The notes under the pieces: generated by a model | Told to the model about the DNA's origin: nothing | Seen by the model: only the letters and a program-made list of their open reading frames with translations | Databases searched by the model: none | Program-made: the position numbers and the translations under genes | In this document: one piece after another, positions 34,583 to 43,687 of the stretch | Numbering within the stretch: position 1 is the first letter of the stretch | How the letters are laid out: the number at the start of each line of letters is the position of its first letter | NCBI RefSeq assembly: GCF_900188435.1 | Contig: NZ_FYFA01000001.1 | Coordinates: 496,001 to 560,000, forward strand | Direction of reading: 5' to 3' | From: Marinobacter sp. es.048 | GTDB lineage: Bacteria > Pseudomonadota > Gammaproteobacteria > Pseudomonadales > Oleiphilaceae | Length of the DNA stretch: 64,000 nucleotides

Positions 34583-35014
34583 TCACCGACGACCCTTCTC
34601 CGGCCAGATGATCTTCATCAGGGCCCGACGCTTTGGATCCGGGAAGGCAATGGCGTTGTCAGACCTCGCGATTGACAGGACCTCGCCGAGCATACGAAAC
34701 AGTTCGATATTATCGTGAACACAACGGGGAATGGCCTCATCCCTCAGAAAATGCAGGTAGCGCTCCAGATTCTCCTCATCAGGCCGCCAGTGATCGCCAA
34801 ATGCGTTCCGGAACAGGGCCCGGGTGGCAATGGCTCGCCATTCGTCCCGATACCCGATATCGAGCCTTTCCGGATACACGTACAGGTCTTTGATTTCCTG
34901 ATCAATTTTCACTTCCACGTGGTCCGGGGGGAACAGCACCCGCATGGCCAGCAGGTCGTAGCTGTCATTTAACTGCTCGTTCACGGCGGCTTTCACCAAA
35001 TCAATCCTGCTCAT
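34583..35014 (-). CDS. Conserved hypothetical protein
   Basis: A 143-residue soluble protein that I do not recognise. It is charged, mostly helical in appearance, with no Cys motif, signal or membrane segment. It starts MSRIDLVKAAVNEQLNDSYD and contains DIGYRDEWRAIATRALFRNA and LERYLHFLRDEAIPRCVHDN. No catalytic or DNA-binding motif stands out. It stands on the minus strand with 68 bases to the DUF4864-like gene downstream and is divergent from the 35092 gene. It is a real gene by codon use and length, but the function is open. Confidence 0.6.
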   Translation of the reverse strand: MSRIDLVKAAVNEQLNDSYDLLAMRVLFPPDHVEVKIDQEIKDLYVYPERLDIGYRDEWRAIATRALFRNAFGDHWRPDEENLERYLHFLRDEAIPRCVHDNIELFRMLGEVLSIARSDNAIAFPDPKRRALMKIIWPEKGRR

Positions 35015-35091
35015 AGTTGCTCGTTTTATGACCTGTAACGGAAAGCGGTTCGTACCCTCCCCTACGACAACAAACCTGCGGGAGACTTCCC

Positions 35092-35382
35092 ATGCACATG
35101 GACACCGGCGAACTGAAAAAACACAAGCACGACACGATTTCCCTGTTGGAGATTGTCTCGATGGAAGGGCGTTATTACATGGCGCGGTTCTATCTGGATG
35201 GTCAGGGCTACGTTCTGACGGACCCCTACGACAAGCCAGTCATGTTCACCGGCGCCTGCGCGGTGCGAGAACATTTCCACGAGTACGAGGTTGAGCGCAC
35301 CGAGGTGATTCCGCCGACCGGAACCGATGAAATGATTGGCATGCCTGACAGCGGCTCGGAAACCATGCGGGTCCCTCTCTAG
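35092..35382 (+). CDS. Small DUF6482-like protein
   Basis: A 96-residue protein, ATG at 35092 (a second ATG two codons on) after GGGAGACTT. The core pattern ISLLEIVSMEGRYYMARFYL followed by DPYDKPVMFTGACAVREHF resembles the family I know as DUF6482, found as small stand-alone proteins in pseudomonads and Marinobacter. The function is unknown. No signal peptide is present. It is convergent with the SDR at 35401, with 18 bases between the stops. The family name is from memory and not certain. Confidence 0.6.
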   Translation: MHMDTGELKKHKHDTISLLEIVSMEGRYYMARFYLDGQGYVLTDPYDKPVMFTGACAVREHFHEYEVERTEVIPPTGTDEMIGMPDSGSETMRVPL

Positions 35383-35400
35383 GGCCCGCTCGACGTTCCC

Positions 35401-36186
35401 CTAACTTCCAGCGAATGAGAGCGAATCCACCAGATCGGCGCCGTTGAACACGGCCCCGTGAAAATCGCTCTCCGGTATCTGATTGAGCGTAAACACGATG
35501 GCACTGGCGGCCTGTTCGGCACTCAGGCAATCCCCCGACGCCAGACGATTGGCCAGCCACTCCGCATGGGGAAGGTTCAACTTGCCGGCCTTCTCGATGT
35601 GACTCCGAATACCCGGTGTATCCACCAGCCCGGGCTGAAACAGACTGACAACCGGCCCGTCCGACATGGTGTCGAACTCAACGGACATCTGCCGCACCAG
35701 CCGACGCAGCGCCATCTTGCTGATTCCATAGCTGCCCGTTCCGGGTTGCGCATGCTTGTCCATACCCGCACCAATCATCACAATTCGAGACGCGGGATCA
35801 CCCCCTCTGAGTATCGGTAACAACGATTGGGTGAGCAGCATGGGCGCGGACACGTTCACGGCCAGGGCTTCCTGAAAATCAATGAGCCCAAGGCTGGCAA
35901 AATCCGCAGCCGGCTCACCCACGCCAGCGCAATACACAAACGCTGAAAGACGATCTACCGCGTCGCTCACCTGCTGCGCGAGATCGCGGGTGCTTTCGGG
36001 ATCCGCAAGGTCCACTTCCAGTGTCATCACTTCACGGTCGGGCGCTTCCACGCGGAGCTTTGTCGCGACCTCCTCCAGCTTCGACACGGTGCGACCCGCA
36101 AGGATCAGGTCGTGGCCCCTGGCGGAGAGCTCGATGGCCAGAGCCCGGCCAATGCCCGACCCCGCGCCAGTGATCAGTGTCCACAT
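35401..36186 (-). CDS. Short-chain dehydrogenase/reductase
   Basis: A 261-residue NAD(P)-dependent SDR. The cofactor loop is WTLITGAGSGIGRALAIELS at the N terminus, then AGRTVSKLEE. The third motif is YCAGVGEP in place of NNAG. The catalytic Tyr-x-x-x-Lys is SYGISKMALRRLVRQMS, with a Ser-region VMIGAGMDK upstream in which the usual Ser is not obvious. The substrate cannot be told. It may be an atypical member with a changed active site. The gene is divergent from recC, across 155 bases, and not obviously linked to it in function. Confidence 0.82.
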   Translation of the reverse strand: MWTLITGAGSGIGRALAIELSARGHDLILAGRTVSKLEEVATKLRVEAPDREVMTLEVDLADPESTRDLAQQVSDAVDRLSAFVYCAGVGEPAADFASLGLIDFQEALAVNVSAPMLLTQSLLPILRGGDPASRIVMIGAGMDKHAQPGTGSYGISKMALRRLVRQMSVEFDTMSDGPVVSLFQPGLVDTPGIRSHIEKAGKLNLPHAEWLANRLASGDCLSAEQAASAIVFTLNQIPESDFHGAVFNGADLVDSLSFAGS

Positions 36187-36341
36187 AGTGCTTCTCCTTT
36201 TCGCAGATAATTCACGACACCGTTTGTCGCGACGGGCCGTTATGATTTTTGGAGATCAGACGTTTCAGACAGTCCGCATCTGTGGTCACATACGTTAACC
36301 TGTGGCAACAGGATTGAACTGCACACCAGACAAGGAAATTC

Positions 36342-39300
36342 ATGGCTGCACTCTCCACCGAGCCCACCGAGCAACGCGCCAGGATCGAACCCGGGTTTCA
36401 CGCGATCCACGCCAACCATCTGGAGGACTTGCGCCGGGCCGTTGTCTACATCTGTCGGCACAACCCCATGCCGCCACTGGAGAGTGAAACCTTCCTGGTG
36501 CAAAGCAACGGTATTGCCCAGTGGCTGAAGCTGGCGCTGGCGGAGAAGCGCACCGAAGATGGCCTTGAAGGCGGCCTTGGGATTGCTGCCGGTATGGATT
36601 TCCTGTTCCCGGCCCGGTTTATCTGGCAAGCCTACCGGGCCGTGCTTCCGGACGGCGAGGTGCCGGAACAGTCGCCCTTCGACAAGCGGCGGCTGGTGTG
36701 GCGGCTGTACCGGTTATTGCCACGCCTGGTGGGGCAGGACGAGGCCTTTACACCGCTGGCCCGGTTTCTGGAAGGTAACGATCCGGACCTGCGCAATTTC
36801 CAGCTGGCGGAGAAGGTGGCCGATCTGTTTGACCAGTACCAGGTGTTCCGGGCCGACTGGCTGGCTACCTGGGAGCAGGGCAAGGACGTGATTATCACAG
36901 CCCGGGCCGAGGAAAAGCCTCTGGATGCGGAAACCCGCTGGCAGCCCCTGCTCTGGCGCCGGCTGGTTGAGGATGTGGGCGCTGAAGCGCATACCAGCCG
37001 CTCGCAGATCCATACCCGGTTCATGGAACAGGGCCAGCGACTTCAGGCACCGGCCAACCCGTCCCGGCTGCCGACCCGCATTGTCGTCTTTGGCGTCTCC
37101 TCGCTGCCCCGGCAAGCGCTGGAAGCCCTTTACGTGCTGAGCCGGTTCAGTCAGGTAGTGCTGTCTGTTCACAACCCCTGCCAGTTCTACTGGGCCGACA
37201 TCATCAGCGACCGGGAGCTGCTCACCGCAGAACGCAAACGGGGCAGGACCCATCCGGCACTTTCCGCCATTGAGGATCCGGACCAGCTGCACCAGCACGC
37301 CAATCCGTTGCTGGCCGCCTGGGGCAAGCAGGGCCGGGACTACATCCGTCTGCTGGACGAGTTCGACAACCCTGATCAGTACCGTGGCAGCTTTCAGACC
37401 CCGGACCAGAAAATCGATATCTTCTCGGACCATGGCAACCCGGAAGCACCGCGCCTGCTGCATCAGCTGCAGAACGATATCCACAACCTGACGCCCCTCC
37501 AGGAAATCCGCCAGCAACGGCGACAACTGGATGTGCAGCAGGATCATTCCCTGGCGTTCCATCAGGCCCACAGCCCCCAGCGGGAAGTGGAAATTCTGCA
37601 CGATCAGCTTCTCGCGGCTTTCAACGTCGATCCAACGCTGCGGCCCCGGGACGTCATCGTGATGGTACCCGATATCAACGTTTACGCGCCCCACATCCAG
37701 GCCGTATTCGGCCGTTACCAGCCGGGCCGGAAGCGCCACATTCCCTTCACCATTTCCGACCAGGGCCAGCGCCACCACGAACCGGTGCTGATTGCCCTGG
37801 AAACCCTGATGTCACTGCCCCGCAGCCGTTTTGCGGTGAGTGAGATCATCAGCCTGCTGGAAGTACCCGGCATACGGGACCGTTTCGGAATCAATGAAGA
37901 CGAAATCCCCCTGGCTCGTCGCTGGGTCGAGGGCGCCAATATCCGCTGGGGTCTGCACGGCCAGCACCGGGAAAGCCTGAACCTGCCCGCCGAACTGGAG
38001 CGCAACACCTGGCAATCGGGGCTGCGCTCGATGCTGCTGGGGTATGGTATGGGCGACGATGAGCCCTGGGCCGGTGTGGAACCCTTCGGCGAGATCGGCG
38101 GCCTGCAGGCCAGTCTTGCCGGCCGCCTGAACGACTTTGTGCATCAGTTGGAAACTCTCTGGCAGGCGCTGCAGACCAATCGCACACCGGACGACTGGGA
38201 ACACCTGTTCTCAGAGATGCTCGGGCAGTTTTTCCACAGGGTGGAAGGCAGCGACCTGTTGCTGCTGAACCGTTTCCGCCGCCAGCTGGAACAGTGGCTG
38301 GAAGACGCCCTGGCAGCAGGCCTTGAGGAACAGACCCTGCCCCTGAACATCGTCAAGGATTTGCTGCTGGAGGGGCTGGATGAAGGCGGCCTGAACCAGC
38401 GTTTCCTGGCCGGTAAGGTCAACTTCGCCACCCTGATGCCCATGCGGGCCATACCCTTCCGGAAAGTGTGCCTGCTGGGCATGAACGACGGCGACTATCC
38501 CCGCTCCCGGCCGCCGGTGGATTTCGACCTCATGGCCCAGGATTACCGCCCGGGGGACCGCTCCCGCCGGGAAGACGATCGCTACCTGTTCCTGGAAGCC
38601 CTGTTATCCGCCCGGGAGCAGCTTTACATCAGCTGGGTAGGTCGCAGCATCAAAGATGATTCGGAACGGCCGCCGTCGGTTCTGGTGGGGCAGCTTCAGG
38701 ATCATCTGGACAGTCTCTGGTCCGTGGCAGGGCAACCCGAAACGAAGGTCATCCAGGCACTCACTACCCAACACCCGTTGCAGCCGTTCAGCCGGAGCTA
38801 TTTTCCGAAAGCCAACGGGCTGGAGGAGGGTGGCGAGGGGGAAAACAGTTCGCCCCGTCCCCTGGCCGAGGTGTTGGAGGCACGCCGGTTGTTTACCTAC
38901 GAGCGGGAATGGCGCAGTGCCCACGGTGGCGAGGCTGCCGCGCAGCCACAGTCGGCACTAACGTACCAGGCACCGGAAGAGCCCATCAGCCTGAACGATC
39001 TGGCGGCTTTCCTGAAAAAGCCCATCGACACCTTTTATCAGCGCCGGCTGCAGGTGCGCTTCGAGGATGTTGAAGACGACGACACCGACAACGAGAATTT
39101 CGAGCTGGATGGTCTGGACCGCTGGCGCCTGGACAACGAGCTGATCCACGACGGGCTGTTGAAAGCCAGCAGCGAAGAGGAACTGCACGACCGGTTGCAG
39201 GCAACTCTGGATCGCATGGCGCGACGCGGCGACCTGGGTATGGGCGTGACCGAACACCGCCTGCGTTCCGAGCTGGCCGGGCGCTTGCCCGATCTGTTCG

Positions 39301-39968
39301 AGCGTTACCAGAACGCACTGGCTGACTGGCCGGAAGCGGTTGCTGAACCACTGCCCTTTGATTACCGGTTTGAAAGCGCCCTGGGTTCGGTGGAAATCGC
39401 GGATCTGATCGACAACCTGCGCTGCAATGCCCAGGGAGAGCTGTGCCGGCTGGTGGTGGCCGGCTCCAGTTTGCTGACCGGTTCCGGGTCCAGCAAGAAA
39501 GTGCGCTACGCCAACCTGATGCGGGACTGGCTGATCCACCTGGCAGGCCAGCTCGGCGGACAACCCTTCGAAACCCTGGTTCTGGGCAAGGAGGAGGGAC
39601 GAAACTTCCGGTTTGCCCCATTGCATCCGGAACAGGCCAGACCGATTTTTGAAGCGGTGCTCACCCGGTGGATGGAAGCCACCACCCGGGCGTTGCCCAT
39701 TCACTGCGAGGCCGGCTTTGCCTGGATCACCAGTTTCTACGGCGGTAAAAAATATGTCGGTGACCACGAGCGGGCTGTCAGCGAGGCCGAGCAGGCCTAT
39801 ACCACGGCTCTGGAGCGGGATACCGGTTACCTGAGGGGCGCCTTCGAAACGCCGGAACTGCTGATGGCCAGCGGCGAATTCGAAGCCCTGCTGCATCAAC
39901 TCTACGTACCGGTTTGGGAAGCCGAGCAGGGCAAATCGGCGGCGGATCAGATCGGGAGTGTGGAATGA
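36342..39968 (+). CDS. recC: Exodeoxyribonuclease V subunit gamma
   Basis: Chi-recognising subunit of the RecBCD helicase-nuclease for repair of double-strand breaks. At 1208 residues it is slightly longer than E. coli RecC (1122). It begins ERIEPGFHAIHANHLEDLRR-like sequence and contains FLVQSNGIAQWLKLALAEKR, LGIAAGMDFLFPARFIW, VVFGVSSLPRQALEALYVLS and CLLGMNDGDYPRSRPPVDFD, the recognisable RecC phrases. RecC has an inactivated helicase and nuclease fold, so no Walker box is expected and none is seen. It is followed directly by recB with a four-base ATGA overlap. The ATG has CAAGGAAATTC ahead. Confidence 0.96.
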   Translation: MAALSTEPTEQRARIEPGFHAIHANHLEDLRRAVVYICRHNPMPPLESETFLVQSNGIAQWLKLALAEKRTEDGLEGGLGIAAGMDFLFPARFIWQAYRAVLPDGEVPEQSPFDKRRLVWRLYRLLPRLVGQDEAFTPLARFLEGNDPDLRNFQLAEKVADLFDQYQVFRADWLATWEQGKDVIITARAEEKPLDAETRWQPLLWRRLVEDVGAEAHTSRSQIHTRFMEQGQRLQAPANPSRLPTRIVVFGVSSLPRQALEALYVLSRFSQVVLSVHNPCQFYWADIISDRELLTAERKRGRTHPALSAIEDPDQLHQHANPLLAAWGKQGRDYIRLLDEFDNPDQYRGSFQTPDQKIDIFSDHGNPEAPRLLHQLQNDIHNLTPLQEIRQQRRQLDVQQDHSLAFHQAHSPQREVEILHDQLLAAFNVDPTLRPRDVIVMVPDINVYAPHIQAVFGRYQPGRKRHIPFTISDQGQRHHEPVLIALETLMSLPRSRFAVSEIISLLEVPGIRDRFGINEDEIPLARRWVEGANIRWGLHGQHRESLNLPAELERNTWQSGLRSMLLGYGMGDDEPWAGVEPFGEIGGLQASLAGRLNDFVHQLETLWQALQTNRTPDDWEHLFSEMLGQFFHRVEGSDLLLLNRFRRQLEQWLEDALAAGLEEQTLPLNIVKDLLLEGLDEGGLNQRFLAGKVNFATLMPMRAIPFRKVCLLGMNDGDYPRSRPPVDFDLMAQDYRPGDRSRREDDRYLFLEALLSAREQLYISWVGRSIKDDSERPPSVLVGQLQDHLDSLWSVAGQPETKVIQALTTQHPLQPFSRSYFPKANGLEEGGEGENSSPRPLAEVLEARRLFTYEREWRSAHGGEAAAQPQSALTYQAPEEPISLNDLAAFLKKPIDTFYQRRLQVRFEDVEDDDTDNENFELDGLDRWRLDNELIHDGLLKASSEEELHDRLQATLDRMARRGDLGMGVTEHRLRSELAGRLPDLFERYQNALADWPEAVAEPLPFDYRFESALGSVEIADLIDNLRCNAQGELCRLVVAGSSLLTGSGSSKKVRYANLMRDWLIHLAGQLGGQPFETLVLGKEEGRNFRFAPLHPEQARPIFEAVLTRWMEATTRALPIHCEAGFAWITSFYGGKKYVGDHERAVSEAEQAYTTALERDTGYLRGAFETPELLMASGEFEALLHQLYVPVWEAEQGKSAADQIGSVE

Positions 39969-42900
39969 CGGAACAGATGAACAACCGGAACCCGAACCTT
40001 GACCCCCTGGACCTGGCCCTCAACGGCAGTGCCCTGATCGAGGCCAGTGCCGGCACCGGCAAAACCTTCACCATTGCCATTCTGTACGTGCGCCTGGTAC
40101 TCGGCCACGGCCAGTCGCCCGACAGCCCGCTGCAAAACCTGCTGCCTCCCAACCTGCTGGTGGTCACTTTTACCGAGGCTGCCACCAAGGAACTGCGTGA
40201 CCGTATCCGCACCCGGCTCACCCAGGCCGCCGAGGTGTTTTCCGACGCTGCCGACGAGCCCGATCCGCCTGCGGAAACGGCACTGATCTATCAGTTACGG
40301 GATGAAAGCTACCCGGATCCGGACAGCTGGCCGGAATGCCGGAAGAAGCTGCTGCTGGCCGCCGAGTGGATGGACGAGGCGGCGGTATCCACTATTCATA
40401 GTTTCTGCAACCGCATGCTCAGCGAGCACGCCTTCGACAGCGGAAGCCTGTTCAAACTTACCCTGGAAACCGACCAGAGTGAGCTGCTGGACGAGGTCGC
40501 CCGGGATTACTGGCGAACCTTTGTCTATCCGCTGCCCCCTGCGCTGATGGACGAGGCCCTGAGCCACTGGAAAACACCCGGAGATCTGCGCCAGGGTGTT
40601 CGCAATCTGATTGACGATCCTCAGAGCCTGGGCACACCGCCGGACAGCGTTCATCAGGCCATCGACCAGGTAGTCAGGCGGCGTCTGGAACAGTCACAGG
40701 CCCTGAAGGGTTACCCCTGGGGTCAGTGGCGCGGGGAAGTCATCGACCTGCTGAACGAGCTGAACAAGAGCAAACGACTCCATGGCGCCAGCAAGAACGC
40801 CATGGTCAAGGTCTGGGACTTTCTGGTCGCCTGGGCGGAATCGGACGACCTGTTGCCCGAGAAAATCGACACTGCTGCGGGCTTCAAAAATCAGACGCCG
40901 GAAGGACTCGACAACATTCTCAAAGGCGATGAATCCGCCCCCCATCACCCGGCCTTCGACGCTATCAAAGCGCTCCTGGATTTCAGTCAGAACCAGCCCA
41001 GCGCCAAATCCGACATCCTGCGCCATGCCAGCCACTGGATGGCCGAGCGGCTGGAGTCGGAGAAGCAGAAGCGCTCGGAGATGGGTTTCGACGATCTGCT
41101 CACCCGGCTGGACGATGCCCTGCACGGCCCCCGGGGCGACCAGCTGGCCGCGACCATCCGCCGCCAGTTTCCCGTTGCTCTGATTGACGAATTCCAGGAC
41201 ACCGACCCGGTGCAGTACCGGATCTTCGACCGCATCTATGATGTGGCGGGCGGCGATTCGGGTACCTGCCTGCTGATGATCGGGGATCCCAAGCAGGCCA
41301 TCTACGGCTTCCGGGGTGCGGATATCTACACCTACCTGCAGGCCAGGCAGGGTGTGAAAGAGCGGACCTACACACTCGGTAAAAACTTCCGCTCCGCCAA
41401 AACCATGGTGGCCGCGGTCAACCAGGTGTTTGAACACAGCGACCAGCACAGCCGGGACGGCGCCTTCCTGTTCGGCAAGGGCGACACCTCACCGCTGCCG
41501 TTCCAGGGCGTGGATGCCAACGGCACCAAACGAAGCTGGTCGATCAACGGCGAGGTGCAGCCCAGCCTTGTGTTCTGGACCCACGAATCCGGGGAAGAGG
41601 ACAGGGACGGCAATCCAAAAGGCATTGCCAAGGGCTCCGCAACAGCCGATGTGGCAGAAACCTGCGCCAGCGAGATCGCCCGTTTGCTGACCCTGGGCCA
41701 GGCCGAACAGGCAGGTTTTGCCTTGCCCGATCATCCGGAGGATCTGGAACCGGTTGCCCCGAAAGACATCGCGATACTGGTCAACAACCGTAACGAGGCC
41801 AGCGCGGTGCGGGACGCCCTGGGTCGCCGGCGCATCAAGAGTGTGTACCTGTCAGACCGGGATTCGGTGCTGACCTCCCGGGAATCACAGGAAATGCTGG
41901 GCTGGCTTCGGGCTTTTGCCGAGCCCCGGCAGCTGGCCTATATCCGCGCGGCCCTGGCCACGCCCACCCTCGGTCAGTCCTGGCATGCCATGAATCAGCT
42001 GCTCACCGACGAGCTCGTGCTGGAACGGGAAATCGAGCGCTTTATTGGTTACCAGCAGCAATGGCAGAAGCAGGGTGTGCTGCCCATGCTGCGAACCTTC
42101 CTCATGGATTTCGAGGTGCCGGGCCGGTTACTGCAACGGCCTGACGGCGAACGGCGCCTGACCGACATTCTGCACATTGCCGAGTTGCTGCAGCAGGACA
42201 GCCTGCAACTGGACGGCGAACATGCCCTGGTACACCACTACACCCAGATTCTGCGTGCAGCCGACGAGGAAGATGAACACCGTACCCTGCGGCTGGAAAG
42301 CGATGCTGGCCTGGTGAAGGTCATCACCGTGCACAAATCCAAGGGTCTGGAATACCCCCTGGTGTTCCTGCCCTTCGGCACGGCCTTTCGCGCCCAGAGC
42401 GAAAAGCAGGCCTTCGTGCGCTATCACAATGACCAGGGCAGGCTGGTCACGGTGTTCGACCCGTCGCCGGACGACGTGGCCAGTGCTGACCGGGAGCGCC
42501 TCGGCGAAGATATCCGCAAACTCTACGTGGCCCTGACCCGGGCCCGCTTCGCCACCTGGGTCGGCGCGGCAGCCCTGGACAACTGGCGGAAAAGCGGCCT
42601 GGGCTACCTGATTGCCGGTGACGCTCAGGGCCGTATCAGCGATTGCCTGGACTGTCTGGCACAGCGCAGAGCGGAGATCCGGATAACCCCGTTACCGGAT
42701 CCGTACGACACGCACTACCACGAACCGGCGCCGGAAGCGCTTGGCCCGGCCATGATCTCTTACCGCGAGGCCAAAGAGGACTGGTGGATTGCCAGCTACT
42801 CCTCCATCGAATACACAGGCATGACCGGCACCGGGATCGCGTTTACCGGTGAGGTGGAAGATGCCCAGACCCAGAACCTGCTGGAAGAAAGCACCCTGGA

Positions 42901-43687
42901 AGAGGAGGAAGACTCGGCTCAGATGGCCAATCAGCTCAACCAGCATAACTTTCCGAAAGGCGCCGGACCCGGCACCTTCCTGCACGAATTGCTGGAATGG
43001 TGCACGCAGCAGGGGTTCCGAAAGGTTGTGGATAACCCGCCGCTGCTTCATGAACAGTTGACCCGACGCTGCGGGACCCGGGGCTGGAGTGACTGGGTGG
43101 AACCGCTGGAGCGTTGGCTACTGGCATTGATCAGCAAACCGTTGAGCCTCGACCGGGCCGGCACCGACCGCGTGAGCGTGGCGAACCTGGCCACCCTGCG
43201 CCCGGAACTGGAGTTCTGGTTTGAGAGCCGCAACGTCAGCGTCCGGAAACTGGATCAGCTGGTAACCACGCACACGCTGAATGGCGCGGACCGTCCGAGG
43301 GTCGAGGAGACACGATTCAACGGGATGCTCAAGGGGTTTATCGATCTGGTGTTCGAACACAACGGGCGCTATTACGTGCTGGACTACAAATCCAATACCC
43401 TGGGCGAGGACGACAGCGCCTATACCGATCAGGCCATGGGCAACGCCATCCTGGATAAACGCTACGATCTGCAATACGTGCTCTACCTGCTGGCCCTGCA
43501 CCGACTGCTGAAAGCCCGTTTGCCGGATTACGACTACGACCGGCACATTGGCGGCGCGGTTTACCTGTTCCTGCGAGGCATTGATTCCAGCACGGGTGGC
43601 GCCTTCACCGACAAACCGCCCAGAGCCCTGATTGAACAACTGGATGCCCTGTTTGATGGCGAGTCAGTTGCGGAGGTGGCCGCATGA
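39965..43687 (+). CDS. recB: Exodeoxyribonuclease V subunit beta
   Basis: 3-prime to 5-prime helicase and nuclease subunit of RecBCD, about 1240 residues. Walker A is ASAGTGKTFT at 27-36. LIDEFQDTDPVQYRIF is the DEAD-like Walker B of UvrD-type helicases. VHKSKGLEYPLVFLPF is motif V, and LYVALTRARF is motif VI. The RecB nuclease site near the C terminus is YYVLDYKSNTLG with Asp1140 and Lys1142, plus QYVLYLLALHRLL downstream. I use the ATG at 39965 (ATGA with the recC stop) rather than the open frame to 39914. recD follows with another ATGA overlap, so the three subunits are likely made in matched amounts. The pitrilysin gene ptrA that lies between recC and recB in E. coli is absent. Confidence 0.97.
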   Translation: MTEQMNNRNPNLDPLDLALNGSALIEASAGTGKTFTIAILYVRLVLGHGQSPDSPLQNLLPPNLLVVTFTEAATKELRDRIRTRLTQAAEVFSDAADEPDPPAETALIYQLRDESYPDPDSWPECRKKLLLAAEWMDEAAVSTIHSFCNRMLSEHAFDSGSLFKLTLETDQSELLDEVARDYWRTFVYPLPPALMDEALSHWKTPGDLRQGVRNLIDDPQSLGTPPDSVHQAIDQVVRRRLEQSQALKGYPWGQWRGEVIDLLNELNKSKRLHGASKNAMVKVWDFLVAWAESDDLLPEKIDTAAGFKNQTPEGLDNILKGDESAPHHPAFDAIKALLDFSQNQPSAKSDILRHASHWMAERLESEKQKRSEMGFDDLLTRLDDALHGPRGDQLAATIRRQFPVALIDEFQDTDPVQYRIFDRIYDVAGGDSGTCLLMIGDPKQAIYGFRGADIYTYLQARQGVKERTYTLGKNFRSAKTMVAAVNQVFEHSDQHSRDGAFLFGKGDTSPLPFQGVDANGTKRSWSINGEVQPSLVFWTHESGEEDRDGNPKGIAKGSATADVAETCASEIARLLTLGQAEQAGFALPDHPEDLEPVAPKDIAILVNNRNEASAVRDALGRRRIKSVYLSDRDSVLTSRESQEMLGWLRAFAEPRQLAYIRAALATPTLGQSWHAMNQLLTDELVLEREIERFIGYQQQWQKQGVLPMLRTFLMDFEVPGRLLQRPDGERRLTDILHIAELLQQDSLQLDGEHALVHHYTQILRAADEEDEHRTLRLESDAGLVKVITVHKSKGLEYPLVFLPFGTAFRAQSEKQAFVRYHNDQGRLVTVFDPSPDDVASADRERLGEDIRKLYVALTRARFATWVGAAALDNWRKSGLGYLIAGDAQGRISDCLDCLAQRRAEIRITPLPDPYDTHYHEPAPEALGPAMISYREAKEDWWIASYSSIEYTGMTGTGIAFTGEVEDAQTQNLLEESTLEEEEDSAQMANQLNQHNFPKGAGPGTFLHELLEWCTQQGFRKVVDNPPLLHEQLTRRCGTRGWSDWVEPLERWLLALISKPLSLDRAGTDRVSVANLATLRPELEFWFESRNVSVRKLDQLVTTHTLNGADRPRVEETRFNGMLKGFIDLVFEHNGRYYVLDYKSNTLGEDDSAYTDQAMGNAILDKRYDLQYVLYLLALHRLLKARLPDYDYDRHIGGAVYLFLRGIDSSTGGAFTDKPPRALIEQLDALFDGESVAEVAA